In this document: piece by piece, positions 17,997 to 26,054 of the stretch
Numbering within the stretch: position 1 is the first letter of the stretch
How the letters are laid out: every line of letters begins with the position of its first letter
Assembly (NCBI RefSeq): GCF_023276405.1
Contig: NZ_JALRMO010000001.1
Span: 2,108,001 to 2,172,000 of the forward strand
Origin: Paenibacillus hamazuiensis
Lineage (GTDB): Bacteria; Bacillota; Bacilli; Paenibacillales; NBRC-103111
DNA length: 64,000 nucleotides
Reading direction: 5' to 3'
Made by a program: the position numbers and the translations under genes
Notes under the pieces: model-generated
What the model saw: the letters and a program-made list of their open reading frames with translations, nothing else
Database searches by the model: none
What the model was told of the DNA's origin: nothing

Positions 17997-18449
17997 TTAA
18001 TCGTTACGCTGTTCCATGTTCGAGCGGATTTTCCGAAACAGCTCGAGCAGCATGAGCCGTTCCGCGGGGGTGAGAGGTTCCAGCATCTGCTGTGCCAGCG
18101 CATTGAGCAAATCCGGAAATCGCTGCATGAGGCCGGACGCTTTGTCCGTCATCGAGATGACGAAGCTGCGCCGGTCGTGCGGATCAAGCTTCCGTTCGAT
18201 ATACGTCTTTTGCTCCAGGCTGTCCAGAAGGCGGGTGAGCGTGCTATGGCTGACGTTAGGCATCCTCCGGGCGATTTCCTTGACTGCTTGCGAGCCGTTT
18301 TGCATAAGGATAAACAGAATGCTGCATTCATGCTGGTTCAGGTCGCAGCTGCTTTCAAAATGCTGGGCGTACCCTTTTATACGTCCGCCGATAAACATAA
18401 TGAAGTCGCGGACCGATTCCGTCTGCCTGGTGTCTGAAGGTCGTTCCAA
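17997..18449 (-). CDS. MarR family transcriptional regulator
   Basis: This is a 150-residue winged-helix repressor. The helix-turn-helix is QAVKEIARRMPNVSHSTLTRLLDSLEQKTYIERK and the wing is DPHDRRSFVISMTDKA, with the DxRSxxx signature of MarR. Flanking helices would form the dimer interface. The TTG start at 18449 has AAAGGAT 9 bases upstream. It precedes the exporter genes on the same strand and has its own promoter with a repeated element at the transcription start, so it probably represses itself and the exporter until a ligand binds. Confidence 0.93.
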   Translation of the reverse strand: MERPSDTRQTESVRDFIMFIGGRIKGYAQHFESSCDLNQHECSILFILMQNGSQAVKEIARRMPNVSHSTLTRLLDSLEQKTYIERKLDPHDRRSFVISMTDKASGLMQRFPDLLNALAQQMLEPLTPAERLMLLELFRKIRSNMEQRND

Positions 18450-18474
18450 CGCAAGTATCCTTTCTTTTCAAAAT

Positions 18475-18503
18475 AAAATATTTTCAAAATGGTAATAATG
18501 TTC
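18475..18503 (-). promoter_or_regulatory. candidate MarR operator, copy 2 (at the marR transcription start)
   Basis: The minus-strand reading begins GAACATT and shares 21 of 29 bases with the copy at 17962. It begins 3 bases downstream of the marR -10 box, so a bound repressor would block transcription. Inferred from position and repetition only. Confidence 0.5.
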
Positions 18504-18505
18504 AT

Positions 18506-18533
18506 TGTATATGGGGTTGGAACCATTTGTCAA
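18506..18533 (-). promoter_or_regulatory. sigma-A promoter of marR
   Basis: On the minus strand TTGACA (18528-18533) is 16 bp from TATACA (18506-18511), or 17 bp from ATACAA. Confidence 0.7.
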
Positions 18534-18595
18534 ACGCCGCTGCGGATAAAATCGTTGTACACAAATTTTTCTTAATCTTTCCTCTGCCGGCAGGG

Positions 18596-18666
18596 TATAA
18601 TAAGAAAAGCTTCCGATCGAAGCCTACTCGATGAAGTGCATTCGTGTTTTGCTGGAAGCTTTTCTT
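18596..18666 (+). other. structured intergenic element: TATAAT followed by a 13-bp inverted repeat
   Basis: A perfect 13-bp inverted repeat, AAGAAAAGCTTCC (18602-18614) and GGAAGCTTTTCTT (18654-18666), encloses 39 bases with a further ATCGA/TCGAT stem. A TATAAT (18596-18601) lies directly before it, with a weak TTAATC 18 bp upstream. It lies between divergent genes (marR and spoVK), so it is not a terminator of either. It may be a small RNA or a regulator binding site. Confidence 0.5.
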
Positions 18667-18813
18667 GCGAATCAGATGTTTAACGCCTCCGGCTTATAAA
18701 TTCTAATTCTAAGAAAAATAATAATTTCTTTTTACAAAATGGGCGAACCACTCACAAAATTCTGGGCTCCCGCGTATAATGCTAACACCAAGTGGAGAGG
18801 GAGTGGACCTGGG

Positions 18814-19770
18814 ATGGCCGACCATATCAACATCACAAGGAATGCCCGCCAAATTAATGTCGTACTGCGGAGTCCCGAACCGGTTGTGACAACAGCCGCG
18901 GTCGAAGCGGAATCGCAGCCTTTTCATGCAAAACCGCTTTCCCAGCAAGGGCAATTCGGCGAGATCATGAAAGAGCTCGACCGGATGATTGGCCTCGATA
19001 ACGTGAAAGAGCTCGTGTTTGAAATATACGCTCTGCTCCAAATCGGCAATTACCGGGCGGAAGCGGGGCTAACCAGCGGCTCGCAGGTTTATCACATGGT
19101 GTTCAAAGGAAACCCGGGCACTGGCAAAACGACCGTCGCCCGCATGATTGCCAAGCTGTTTCAAACGATGGGTGTGCTGTCCAAGGGCCATCTGATCGAA
19201 GTGGAACGCGCCGATCTCGTCGGCGAATATATCGGTCACACCGCGCAGAAGACGAGGGACATGGTGAAAAAGGCGCTTGGCGGCATTTTGTTCATCGACG
19301 AGGCTTACAGCTTGGCCCGCGGCGGTGAGAAAGATTTCGGCAAGGAAGCGATCGATTGCCTGGTCAAGTCGATGGAGGACCATAAAAACCAGTTTATTCT
19401 CATATTGGCCGGTTATTCCGAAGAGATGGATTATTTCCTGCGGATGAATCCGGGCCTTCCTTCGCGTTTTCCGATTCAGGTCGAATTTCCCGACTATACC
19501 GTCGATCAGCTGATGCAAATTGCCGAGCTAATGGTCAAGGAGCGCGAATATGTGCTGCTTCCGCAAACCGAGCTGAAGCTTCGCCAGCATTTGATGCAGG
19601 AGAAGCAAAATAACGAAATGTCCTTCAGCAACGCGCGTTACGTGCGCAATTTGATCGAAAAGGCGATGCGTCACCATGCGGTGCGGCTGCTTAATTCAAA
19701 CACGCAGCAGCCTTCCAAGCAGGAGCTGATGATGATCCGGCCGGAGGACATCCGTTTTGACAAAAAATAA
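18814..19770 (+). CDS. spoVK: stage V sporulation protein K, AAA ATPase
   Basis: This 318-residue AAA+ ATPase is of the CbbX/SpoVK family, required for spore maturation in Bacillus. Walker A is VFKGNPGTGKTTVARMIAKLF, Walker B GGILFIDEAYSLARGGEKDFGKEAID, sensor 1 FILILAGYSEEMDYFLRMNPGLPSRFP with the arginine finger, and sensor 2 NARYVRNLIEKAM. The ATG at 18814 is taken as the start after AGAGGGAG; the frame is open further upstream but without a ribosome site. The position directly upstream of hflX-ynbB-glnRA repeats the B. subtilis order, which supports the name. A CGTATAATG at about 18773-18781 could be the promoter, possibly read by a sporulation sigma factor. Confidence 0.93.
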   Translation: MADHINITRNARQINVVLRSPEPVVTTAAVEAESQPFHAKPLSQQGQFGEIMKELDRMIGLDNVKELVFEIYALLQIGNYRAEAGLTSGSQVYHMVFKGNPGTGKTTVARMIAKLFQTMGVLSKGHLIEVERADLVGEYIGHTAQKTRDMVKKALGGILFIDEAYSLARGGEKDFGKEAIDCLVKSMEDHKNQFILILAGYSEEMDYFLRMNPGLPSRFPIQVEFPDYTVDQLMQIAELMVKEREYVLLPQTELKLRQHLMQEKQNNEMSFSNARYVRNLIEKAMRHHAVRLLNSNTQQPSKQELMMIRPEDIRFDKK

Positions 19771-19788
19771 GGAGATTATGTCCCGTAT

Positions 19789-21111
19789 ATGAAAAAAACA
19801 AGCCATGAAATCAACGAACACATCCAGGACCGGGCCGTGCTGGTCAGCCTCGTTCTGAAAAATTCCAGGCAATCGGACGAGGAAGCGGAATATTCGCTGC
19901 AGGAGCTCGTCAATCTGGCGGAAACCGCCGGCGTGCAGGTGCTTGCCACGATGACGCAGCATAAGGAATCGCCGGATACGAAATGGTTTATCGGCAAAGG
20001 CAAGGCGGAAGAGCTGCGCGACCTGCTCGAAAAAACGGACGCGACGACGGCGATTTTCGACCAGGAGTTGTCCGGTGCGCAGGTGCGCAACCTTGAGGAG
20101 TTTCTCAACGTCAAAATCATCGACCGCACGCAGCTTATTCTCGATATCTTCGCGCAGCGGGCGCGTACGCGCGAAGGCATTATCCAAGTCGAACTGGCGC
20201 AGCTCAGTTATTTGCTGCCGAGACTGTCCGGCCACGGCAAAAACTTGTCGCGGCTCGGCGGCGGCATCGGTACCCGCGGTCCCGGCGAGACGAAGCTCGA
20301 GACGGATCGCCGCCATATCCGCGACCGCATCGGCGAACTGAAGCGGCAGCTGGAGGAAGTGACCCGGCACCGTACCCTACATAGAGAGCGCCGGAAGAAA
20401 ACCGGCATTTTTCAAGTCGCTTTGGTCGGTTATACGAACGCCGGCAAATCGACGCTGCTTAACAAGCTGACGAATGCCGACGTTTATGCCGAAAATCAGC
20501 TGTTCGCGACGCTTGATCCGACATCGCGTACGCTTACGCTGCCGAGCGGCAAAGACATCGTGCTGACCGATACGGTCGGTTTTATCCAAAACCTGCCCCA
20601 CGATTTGATCGCCGCTTTCCGGGCTACGTTGGAGGAAGCATGTGAGGCCGATCTGATTTTGCACGTCGTCGACAGCTCGTCACCGATGCGCGAGGTGCAG
20701 ATGCGCGTCGTTGCCGAGGTGCTGAGCGAGCTCGGGGCCCATCAGGAGCAGATCACGCTGTTTAACAAAATCGATATGTGCGAGCCGCGTGAATGTGAGA
20801 TGCTTTCGACCGACGGCGAGTTTTTGAAAGTATCGGCTTTAAACGAATCCGATTTGGATAAAATCAAATGGACCTTGCAGGAAAAGCTGATGGGGGACAA
20901 GAAGACGTTCCGTATTCCGGCAGAGAAAGGGGATTTGATTTCGCTCGTTTACCGTGTAGGGGAAGTGCTGGAGAACGAAGTGGACGGCGGCGATATGCTG
21001 TTCCAGGTTCGTATCAACAACAAGGAATTTGAAAAGGTCGGCTATTTGCTGGCGAATTACGACCTGTCACAAATGCAAAATAAGGGAGAGGCTTCACAGC
21101 ATGAATTTTAA
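19789..21111 (+). CDS. hflX: ribosome-associated GTPase HflX
   Basis: This 440-residue GTPase splits or rescues stalled ribosomes. The N-terminal nucleotide-binding-like domain includes DTKWFIGKGKAEEL and AIFDQELSGAQVRNLEE, then the Gly-rich SRLGGGIGTRGPGETKLETDRR. The G domain has G1 VALVGYTNAGKSTLL, G2 region FATLDPTSR, G3 DTVGF and G4 NKID. AAGGAG lies 14 bases upstream of the ATG, longer than normal. In between, an ATG at 19778 opens a 4-codon ORF whose stop overlaps the hflX start (ATGA), which could couple translation. It is ynbA in B. subtilis nomenclature. Confidence 0.96.
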   Translation: MKKTSHEINEHIQDRAVLVSLVLKNSRQSDEEAEYSLQELVNLAETAGVQVLATMTQHKESPDTKWFIGKGKAEELRDLLEKTDATTAIFDQELSGAQVRNLEEFLNVKIIDRTQLILDIFAQRARTREGIIQVELAQLSYLLPRLSGHGKNLSRLGGGIGTRGPGETKLETDRRHIRDRIGELKRQLEEVTRHRTLHRERRKKTGIFQVALVGYTNAGKSTLLNKLTNADVYAENQLFATLDPTSRTLTLPSGKDIVLTDTVGFIQNLPHDLIAAFRATLEEACEADLILHVVDSSSPMREVQMRVVAEVLSELGAHQEQITLFNKIDMCEPRECEMLSTDGEFLKVSALNESDLDKIKWTLQEKLMGDKKTFRIPAEKGDLISLVYRVGEVLENEVDGGDMLFQVRINNKEFEKVGYLLANYDLSQMQNKGEASQHEF

Positions 21112-22366
21112 CGAAACTATCGGCTCGCTGCAGGAGCGGGCCGAACGGATGATCGACGGCCGGATGCGCGAAATCGACCGGCTTATCGATCTCAATCAAT
21201 GGAAAGTGATCCGGGCTTTCCAAAAGCATAAGGTCAGCGATTATCATTTTGCCGGGTCCACGGGCTACGGTTATAACGACCGGGGACGGGAGGTGCTCGA
21301 CCTTGTTTATGCGGACGCGTTTGGCGCCGAAGCGGCGCTGGTGCGCCCGCATTTTGTGTCTGGCACGCACACGATCGGTACGGCGCTGTTCGGCGTTTTG
21401 CGGCCCGGCGACCGGATGGTTTCGATCACGGGCAAACCGTATGACACGCTGCACAAGGTGATCGGAAAACCCGGCGACGGAAAAGGCTCGCTGCAGGATT
21501 TCGGCATCGAATACGACGAGGTGCCGCTGCTGCCGGACGGTTCACCCGACTATCCGGCGATCGAACGCTCCATTACCGCGTCGACAAAGCTTGTCGCGAT
21601 CCAGCGGTCGCGCGGCTACTCGTGGCGGCCGTCGTTTACTGTTGAGCAGATCGGGGAGATGGTGCGGTTCGTCAAGGAAATCAAACCGGATGTCCTCGTG
21701 TTTGTGGACAACTGCTACGGGGAGTTTACCGAGCTCAAGGAGCCGACCGAGGTTGGAGTCGATCTGATGGCCGGCTCGCTGATCAAAAATCCGGGAGGCG
21801 GCATCGCCCCGACCGGAGGATATATCGCCGGGAAAAGCGAATATGTCGAGCTTGCCGCTTACCGTTTGACGGCGCCGGGCATCGGAGGCGAGGTAGGGGC
21901 GATGCTGGGGACGACACGGGCGATGTTTCAAGGGCTTTTCCTCGCTCCTCATTTGGTGGGACAGGCCGTGAAAGGCTCTGTTTTCGCCGCGGCATTGTTT
22001 GAGCAGCTCGGTTTCGAAAGCCATCCGCGCTGGTCTGATCCGCGCACCGATTTGATCCAGGCGATCCGCTTCACAAGCGCGGAACATTTGATTGCGTTCG
22101 TTCAAGGCATCCAGCAGGCCGCGGCCGTCGATTCGCATGTCGTTCCCGAACCGTGGGATATGCCCGGCTATGAAAACCCGGTTATCATGGCCGCGGGAAC
22201 TTTCATTCAGGGCGGCAGCCTGGAGCTGTCCGCCGATGCCCCGATCCGCGAGCCGTACATTGCGTACATGCAGGGAGGGCTGACCTACTCCCACTGTAAG
22301 CTCGGCGTACTGACGGCTCTTCAGAACATGGCCGACCGCGGATTATTGTTACTTAACATTACATAA
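21101..22366 (+). CDS. ynbB: methionine gamma-lyase family PLP protein (YnbB, aluminium-resistance family)
   Basis: This is a 421-residue fold-type I PLP enzyme of the YnbB/aluminium-resistance family. FVSGTHTIGTALFGVLRPGD and VFVDNCYGEF are conserved, with the PLP-binding Lys expected in MAGSLIKNPGGGIAPTGGYI. Despite the family name, the physiological reaction is unproven. The ATG at 21101 has GGGAGAGG upstream and overlaps hflX by 11 bases, so the two are co-translated. The hflX-ynbB-glnR order is as in B. subtilis. Confidence 0.92.
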   Translation: MNFNETIGSLQERAERMIDGRMREIDRLIDLNQWKVIRAFQKHKVSDYHFAGSTGYGYNDRGREVLDLVYADAFGAEAALVRPHFVSGTHTIGTALFGVLRPGDRMVSITGKPYDTLHKVIGKPGDGKGSLQDFGIEYDEVPLLPDGSPDYPAIERSITASTKLVAIQRSRGYSWRPSFTVEQIGEMVRFVKEIKPDVLVFVDNCYGEFTELKEPTEVGVDLMAGSLIKNPGGGIAPTGGYIAGKSEYVELAAYRLTAPGIGGEVGAMLGTTRAMFQGLFLAPHLVGQAVKGSVFAAALFEQLGFESHPRWSDPRTDLIQAIRFTSAEHLIAFVQGIQQAAAVDSHVVPEPWDMPGYENPVIMAAGTFIQGGSLELSADAPIREPYIAYMQGGLTYSHCKLGVLTALQNMADRGLLLLNIT

Positions 22367-22480
22367 TTCGGGAGTCTGTTTCACGAAAGAATCTTGAATT
22401 TATTCAGCAGTTTGTACAAAGGGAATGGATTTGCCTCGGAAAGCTTGCGGCCGCCTACTGACCCAAAAACCTAACACAAC

Positions 22481-22509
22481 TTGACACGTTTTTGTTAGAA
22501 CGTTACAAT
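22481..22509 (+). promoter_or_regulatory. glnRA promoter with GlnR-like inverted repeat
   Basis: TTGACA (22481-22486) and TACAAT (22504-22509) are 17 bp apart. The inverted repeat TTGTTA-N5-TTACAA (22492-22508) overlaps the -10 box and resembles the GlnR/TnrA operator TGTNA-N7-TNACA, but with a 5-base instead of a 7-base centre. A CTAACA at 22471-22476 pairs with TGTTAG at 22493-22498. Confidence 0.75.
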
Positions 22510-22544
22510 AAAGTTACGTTCACACTGTACAGGAGTGATAGGTC

Positions 22545-22955
22545 ATGAGTGATGAAATTCGCAGAAATATGGCGCTCTTTCCGATCGGCATCGTCATGAA
22601 GCTGACGGACCTCACAGCGCGGCAAATCAGATATTACGAGCAGCATGAACTGGTCATACCGGCCCGGACTTCCGGGAACCAGCGTCTTTACTCCTTCAAC
22701 GATGTCGAGCGGCTTCTCGAGATCAAGGATTTGATCGAGAAGGGTGTCAACATCGCCGGGATCAAGCAGGTGCTTCTGCCCGTATCCAAGGATTCCGAGG
22801 AAGCCACCGTCATCACCGAGCAAACCGAAGTTAAACGCAAGGAATTGACCGATACCCAGCTGCATAGAATGCTCAAGCAGCAGCTGCTTGGCGGCGGCAA
22901 ACGCCCGGGCCAAGTATCGCTTATACAAGGGGAGCTTTCCCGGTTTTTCCACTAA
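22545..22955 (+). CDS. glnR: nitrogen-metabolism repressor GlnR
   Basis: This 136-residue MerR-family repressor is the usual length for GlnR. The N-terminal winged helix has FPIGIVMKLTDLTARQIRYYEQHELV, the MerR DNA-binding signature, followed by RLYSFNDVERLLEIKDLIEKGVNIAGIK. The C-terminal tail (about 35 residues, basic) would be the autoinhibitory region that contacts feedback-inhibited glutamine synthetase. It is encoded 88 bases before glnA and shares its promoter, so it likely represses its own operon when glutamine is plentiful. Confidence 0.96.
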   Translation: MSDEIRRNMALFPIGIVMKLTDLTARQIRYYEQHELVIPARTSGNQRLYSFNDVERLLEIKDLIEKGVNIAGIKQVLLPVSKDSEEATVITEQTEVKRKELTDTQLHRMLKQQLLGGGKRPGQVSLIQGELSRFFH

Positions 22956-22965
22956 AGCGTTTGCA

Positions 22966-23008
22966 AAGAGTATGTTCAAAACTTAAATCGGGTTTCGGGC
23001 ATACTCTT
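22966..23008 (+). other. stem-loop between glnR and glnA
   Basis: A perfect 9-bp stem AAGAGTATG/CATACTCTT with a 25-base loop is followed by CATTTTG, a weak T-run. It could reduce read-through or act as an mRNA processing or stability element. Confidence 0.55.
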
Positions 23009-23043
23009 CATTTTGTACATATCCTAAGGAGGAGATTTTTACA

Positions 23044-24381
23044 GTGGCTGACAAAACTTATACGAAAGAAGACATTTTGCGCATCGCGAAAGAAGAAAAT
23101 GTTCGCTTCATCCGCCTTCAGTTTACCGACCTGCTCGGTACGATCAAGAATGTGGAAATTCCCGTAAGCCAGCTGGAAAAAGCGCTCAACAACAAAATGA
23201 TGTTTGACGGATCCTCCATCGAAGGTTACGTGCGGATTGAGGAATCCGACATGTATTTATATCCGGATTTAAGCACCTGGGTTGTTTTTCCATGGGTGAC
23301 CGAAGATAAAGTAGCCCGTTTGATTTGCGACATTTATTTGCCGGACGGCCGTCCGTTCCCGGGGGACCCGCGCTGCATTTTGAAAAACGCCCTGAAGGAA
23401 GCCGAGGAGATGGGCTTTACGGCGATGAATGTCGGTCCGGAACCGGAGTTTTTCCTGTTCAAGACGGACGAGAAGGGCAATCCGACCCAGGAGCTGAACG
23501 ACCAGGGCGGTTATTTCGATCTTGCACCGACGGATCTTGGGGAAAACTGCCGCCGCGAAATCGTCATCACGCTGGAGGAAATGGGCTTTGAGATCGAAGC
23601 CTCCCACCATGAGGTAGCACCCGGACAGCACGAAATCGACTTTAAATATGCCGATGCGCTCAAAGCGGCCGACCAGATCCAAACGTTCAAGCTCGTCGTT
23701 AAAACGATCGCCCGCAAGCACGGCTTGCACGCCACATTTATGCCGAAACCTCTGTTCGGCGTGAACGGGTCGGGTATGCACTGCCATCAGTCGCTGTTCC
23801 GCGGCAACGAAAATGCGTTTTACGATGAAAGCGACAAGCTCGGCCTCAGTACAACCGCCAGATATTATATGGCAGGCATTTTGAAGCATGCCCGTGCGTT
23901 CGCTGCGATCACAAACCCGACCGTCAACTCGTACAAGCGTCTGGTACCGGGTTATGAAGCTCCTTGTTACGTAGCATGGTCAGCCAGCAACCGCAGCCCG
24001 ATGATCCGTATCCCGGCTTCCCGCGGCCTCAGCACCCGGATCGAAGTGCGCAATCCGGATCCGGCGGCAAATCCTTATTTGGCTCTGGCTGTCATGCTGA
24101 AGGCCGGTCTTGACGGCATCAAGCACAAAACGCAGCTGCCGCCGCCAACCGACCGCAACATTTACGTCATGAGCGACGAAGAGCGCGAAGAGCAAGGGAT
24201 CCCGAGTCTGCCGGTGAATCTGAAAACGGCAATTGACGAGCTTTTGCGCGACGATGTGATCTGCGACGCGCTCGGCGATCATGCTCTGGCGCATTTCGTG
24301 GAATTGAAAGAAATCGAATGGGACATCTATCGGACCCAGGTGCACGCTTGGGAAAGAGACCAGTACATGTCGTTGTACTAA
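23044..24381 (+). CDS. glnA: type I glutamine synthetase
   Basis: This 445-residue enzyme makes glutamine from glutamate, ammonia and ATP. The length fits the GSI-alpha form of Firmicutes, which lacks the adenylylation loop. Seen motifs are [21 protein letters not shown] (beta-grasp/active-site loop), GPEPEFFLF (metal ligands), [41 protein letters not shown], and IRIPASRG with the downstream Arg/Glu active-site residues. The GTG at 23044 follows AAGGAGGAGA. It ends in a strong terminator. Confidence 0.98.
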   Translation: MADKTYTKEDILRIAKEENVRFIRLQFTDLLGTIKNVEIPVSQLEKALNNKMMFDGSSIEGYVRIEESDMYLYPDLSTWVVFPWVTEDKVARLICDIYLPDGRPFPGDPRCILKNALKEAEEMGFTAMNVGPEPEFFLFKTDEKGNPTQELNDQGGYFDLAPTDLGENCRREIVITLEEMGFEIEASHHEVAPGQHEIDFKYADALKAADQIQTFKLVVKTIARKHGLHATFMPKPLFGVNGSGMHCHQSLFRGNENAFYDESDKLGLSTTARYYMAGILKHARAFAAITNPTVNSYKRLVPGYEAPCYVAWSASNRSPMIRIPASRGLSTRIEVRNPDPAANPYLALAVMLKAGLDGIKHKTQLPPPTDRNIYVMSDEEREEQGIPSLPVNLKTAIDELLRDDVICDALGDHALAHFVELKEIEWDIYRTQVHAWERDQYMSLY

Positions 24382-24392
24382 TACTAAGAAAA

Positions 24393-24434
24393 AAAGCCCC
24401 TCTTGCCTCGGCTTCGGCCGGCGAGAGGGGCTTT
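24393..24434. terminator. strong bidirectional terminator between glnA and lexA
   Basis: A 15-bp stem (AAAGCCCCTCTTGCC with GGCGAGAGGGGCTTT, one G-U pair) is flanked by A5 on the left and a T-rich right side, so it can serve both convergent genes. Confidence 0.9.
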
Positions 24435-24466
24435 ATTGCATTTGCATGAGGGATGGCGATCGTCGA

Positions 24467-25090
24467 TTAATGAATGTCTCTGAACAGTCCGATCACTTTG
24501 CCCAGGATGGTTACGTTTTTCAAAATAATCGGTTGAAGAGTGGGATTCTCGGGCTGCAGGCGGAAATGATCGCGTTCCTTGTAGAAGCGCTTCACCGTTG
24601 CTTCATCATCTTCCGTCATGGCGACGACGATGTCGCCGTTGTTGGCGGTCGGCTGCTGGCGGACGATGACGTAGTCGCCGTCGTGGATGCCGGCATCGAT
24701 CATGCTGTCGCCGATGACGCTGAGCATGAACACGTTGTCGTCGTTCACATAATGGCTCGGAAGCGGGAAATAATCTTCGATGTTTTCAGTGGCCGTAATA
24801 GGTACGCCGGCGGTTACCCGCCCGATGAGCGGCACCCGCACGACGGAAAGAGCGAAAGCGCCCGATCCTTCGCCGCTGCCGTCCAAAATTTCGATGGCTC
24901 TAGGCTTGGTGGCGTCCCGGCGAATTAAACCTTTCTTCTCCAGTCTTTCCAAATGTCCATGAACTGTGGAACTGGAGGCTAGTCCCACCGCTTCGCCGAT
25001 CTCTCTGACGGACGGCGGGTAACCTTTGTCTTTGACCTCATTTTTAATAAATTCCAGTATCGCTTGCTGGCGGTTGGAAATTTTCCCCAC
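24467..25090 (-). CDS. lexA: SOS repressor LexA
   Basis: This 207-residue repressor blocks SOS genes until RecA filaments trigger self-cleavage. The winged helix is the N-terminal [18 protein letters not shown]...[24 protein letters not shown]. The self-cleavage site is Ala-Gly in VTAGVP, with catalytic Ser in [11 protein letters not shown] and Lys in [11 protein letters not shown]. The GTG at 25090 is chosen because GGAG is 8 bases upstream; the in-frame ATG two codons earlier is only 2 bases from that site. The gene diverges from yneA, and LexA-like boxes fill the space between, as in B. subtilis. Confidence 0.97.
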   Translation of the reverse strand: MGKISNRQQAILEFIKNEVKDKGYPPSVREIGEAVGLASSSTVHGHLERLEKKGLIRRDATKPRAIEILDGSGEGSGAFALSVVRVPLIGRVTAGVPITATENIEDYFPLPSHYVNDDNVFMLSVIGDSMIDAGIHDGDYVIVRQQPTANNGDIVVAMTEDDEATVKRFYKERDHFRLQPENPTLQPIILKNVTILGKVIGLFRDIH

Positions 25091-25149
25091 GGTCATCACT
25101 CCATATTTGTATTCGTTATCCAAAGTATAGCACAGAACCGGAGTTCGTA

Positions 25150-25163
25150 CAAACATAAGTTCG
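25150..25163. promoter_or_regulatory. LexA (Cheo) box 1
   Basis: CAAACATAAGTTCG matches 12 of 14 positions of the Gram-positive consensus CGAACRNRYGTTCG. It lies on the lexA side of the divergent region. Confidence 0.6.
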
Positions 25164-25173
25164 AGAAAACATA

Positions 25174-25202
25174 TTGACCCAAACGAATGTTCGTGTTATT
25201 AT
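25174..25202 (+). promoter_or_regulatory. yneA promoter with LexA box 2 in the spacer
   Basis: TTGACC (25174-25179) and TATTAT (25197-25202) are 17 bp apart. The box CAAACGAATGTTCG at 25180-25193 (13 of 14 consensus matches) fills the spacer, so LexA would exclude RNA polymerase. Confidence 0.85.
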
Positions 25203-25208
25203 GAGACC

Positions 25209-25222
25209 AGAACAAATGTTTG
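25209..25222. promoter_or_regulatory. LexA (Cheo) box 3
   Basis: AGAACAAATGTTTG matches 12 of 14 consensus positions and lies just after the predicted yneA transcription start. Confidence 0.55.
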
Positions 25223-25234
25223 GAGGTCATTTCA

Positions 25235-25576
25235 ATGTATACAAATTCAGCGTTAGTAAATAACAAAGCAGACACATCGGTGATTAAACATAAAAAGCTT
25301 GTTCGCTTTTTGTTCGTATTGTTTGTCGTTTCAATCATATTTACTTTTTCTGCTTTAGTAACGGTGTATGCGAGCGGAGAATCGGCCTCGGTCAAAACTT
25401 CCGGAACCGCGGAGACCAGATCAGTTGTCGTTATGCCAGGAGACACGCTGTGGTCAATCGCTTCCGCCAACAAAACGCGAGATCAGGACATACGTACATA
25501 CATCGATAAAATCAAGGAAGCGAACAAGTTGAAGAGCAGCGTTTTGAAGGAAGGCCAGCTGTTATTTTTACCTTGA
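25235..25576 (+). CDS. yneA: SOS cell-division suppressor YneA, LysM protein
   Basis: This 113-residue membrane protein has one N-terminal transmembrane helix (LVRFLFVLFVVSIIFTFSALV) and a C-terminal LysM domain (VVVMPGDTLWSIASANK...LKEGQLLFLP) facing the wall. This is the layout of YneA, which delays septation during DNA damage. The ATG at 25235 has GGAGG 8 bases upstream. Divergence from lexA with LexA boxes at its promoter, as in B. subtilis, identifies it more firmly than the rather variable sequence does. The mature domain probably binds peptidoglycan. Confidence 0.92.
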   Translation: MYTNSALVNNKADTSVIKHKKLVRFLFVLFVVSIIFTFSALVTVYASGESASVKTSGTAETRSVVVMPGDTLWSIASANKTRDQDIRTYIDKIKEANKLKSSVLKEGQLLFLP

Positions 25577-25644
25577 CCTTTCGTACGTTCTGCCACCGTG
25601 TTATACTAAGTTTACCATTTTCATAGAGAGGGTGGGGTAGAACG

Positions 25645-26007
25645 TTGGAACAATTGCTAAGGGAATTGTTGGACCGCTTCACCGGCCTAGAAAATCGAAT
25701 GATCGGCCTTGAAAATCGCTTCATCGGCCTCGAAGATCGGATGATCGGCTTGGAGAACCGCATGTCCGGTTTGGAAGACCGGATGACCAAGCTGGAAAAC
25801 AATATGCAGGAAGTAAGGGCGGAAGTTCGGGAGCTGAATCAGCGGGTGGACAGGCTGGAGAAGACTCTTCAAGAATATCATGCGGAAAATATCAATGCCG
25901 ACAATGTTATTCTTGAAAAAGTCAGGTTGACCCATGACAGATTGGATTACCAATTAAGCAGAATCGCCAAAGCTGAGGAACAGCTTCATTTACTTGTACA
26001 TAATTAA
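25645..26007 (+). CDS. small coiled-coil protein with six heptad-length repeats
   Basis: This is a 120-residue protein with no recognised domain. Residues 14-55 are six tandem 7-residue units of the form GLE(N/D)RM(I/S/T), encoded by six 21-bp DNA repeats, with Leu and Met at a/d-like positions. The next 25 residues continue as a charged coiled coil (VRAEVRELNQRVDRLEKTL). The TTG start at 25645 follows GGTGGGG with about 9 bases spacing. In B. subtilis the resolvase-like yneB holds this place. It has its own terminator. It may be an oligomeric coiled-coil scaffold; function is unknown. Confidence 0.75.
   Translation: MEQLLRELLDRFTGLENRMIGLENRFIGLEDRMIGLENRMSGLEDRMTKLENNMQEVRAEVRELNQRVDRLEKTLQEYHAENINADNVILEKVRLTHDRLDYQLSRIAKAEEQLHLLVHN
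25684..25809 (+). repeat. six tandem 21-bp coding repeats
   Basis: Units begin GGCCTAGAAAATCG, GGCCTTGAAAATCG, GGCCTCGAAGATCG, GGCTTGGAGAACCG, GGTTTGGAAGACCG and AAGCTGGAAAACAA. The spacing is exact; codons drift while the amino acids are kept. Confidence 0.9.
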
Positions 26008-26012
26008 TGATC

Positions 26013-26034
26013 AGGCCCTATCGAGGGCCTTTTT
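26013..26034 (+). terminator. terminator after the coiled-coil gene
   Basis: AGGCCCT-ATCG-AGGGCCT, a perfect 7-bp stem, runs into TTTT. Confidence 0.85.
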
Positions 26035-26054
26035 ACTTTGTCTGTGAAGCTGGC

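Noticed and set aside
25579-25607. Promoter (TTTCGT-17-TATACT) for the coiled-coil gene
   Set aside because: The -10 is good but the -35 is poor, and read-through from yneA is equally possible.
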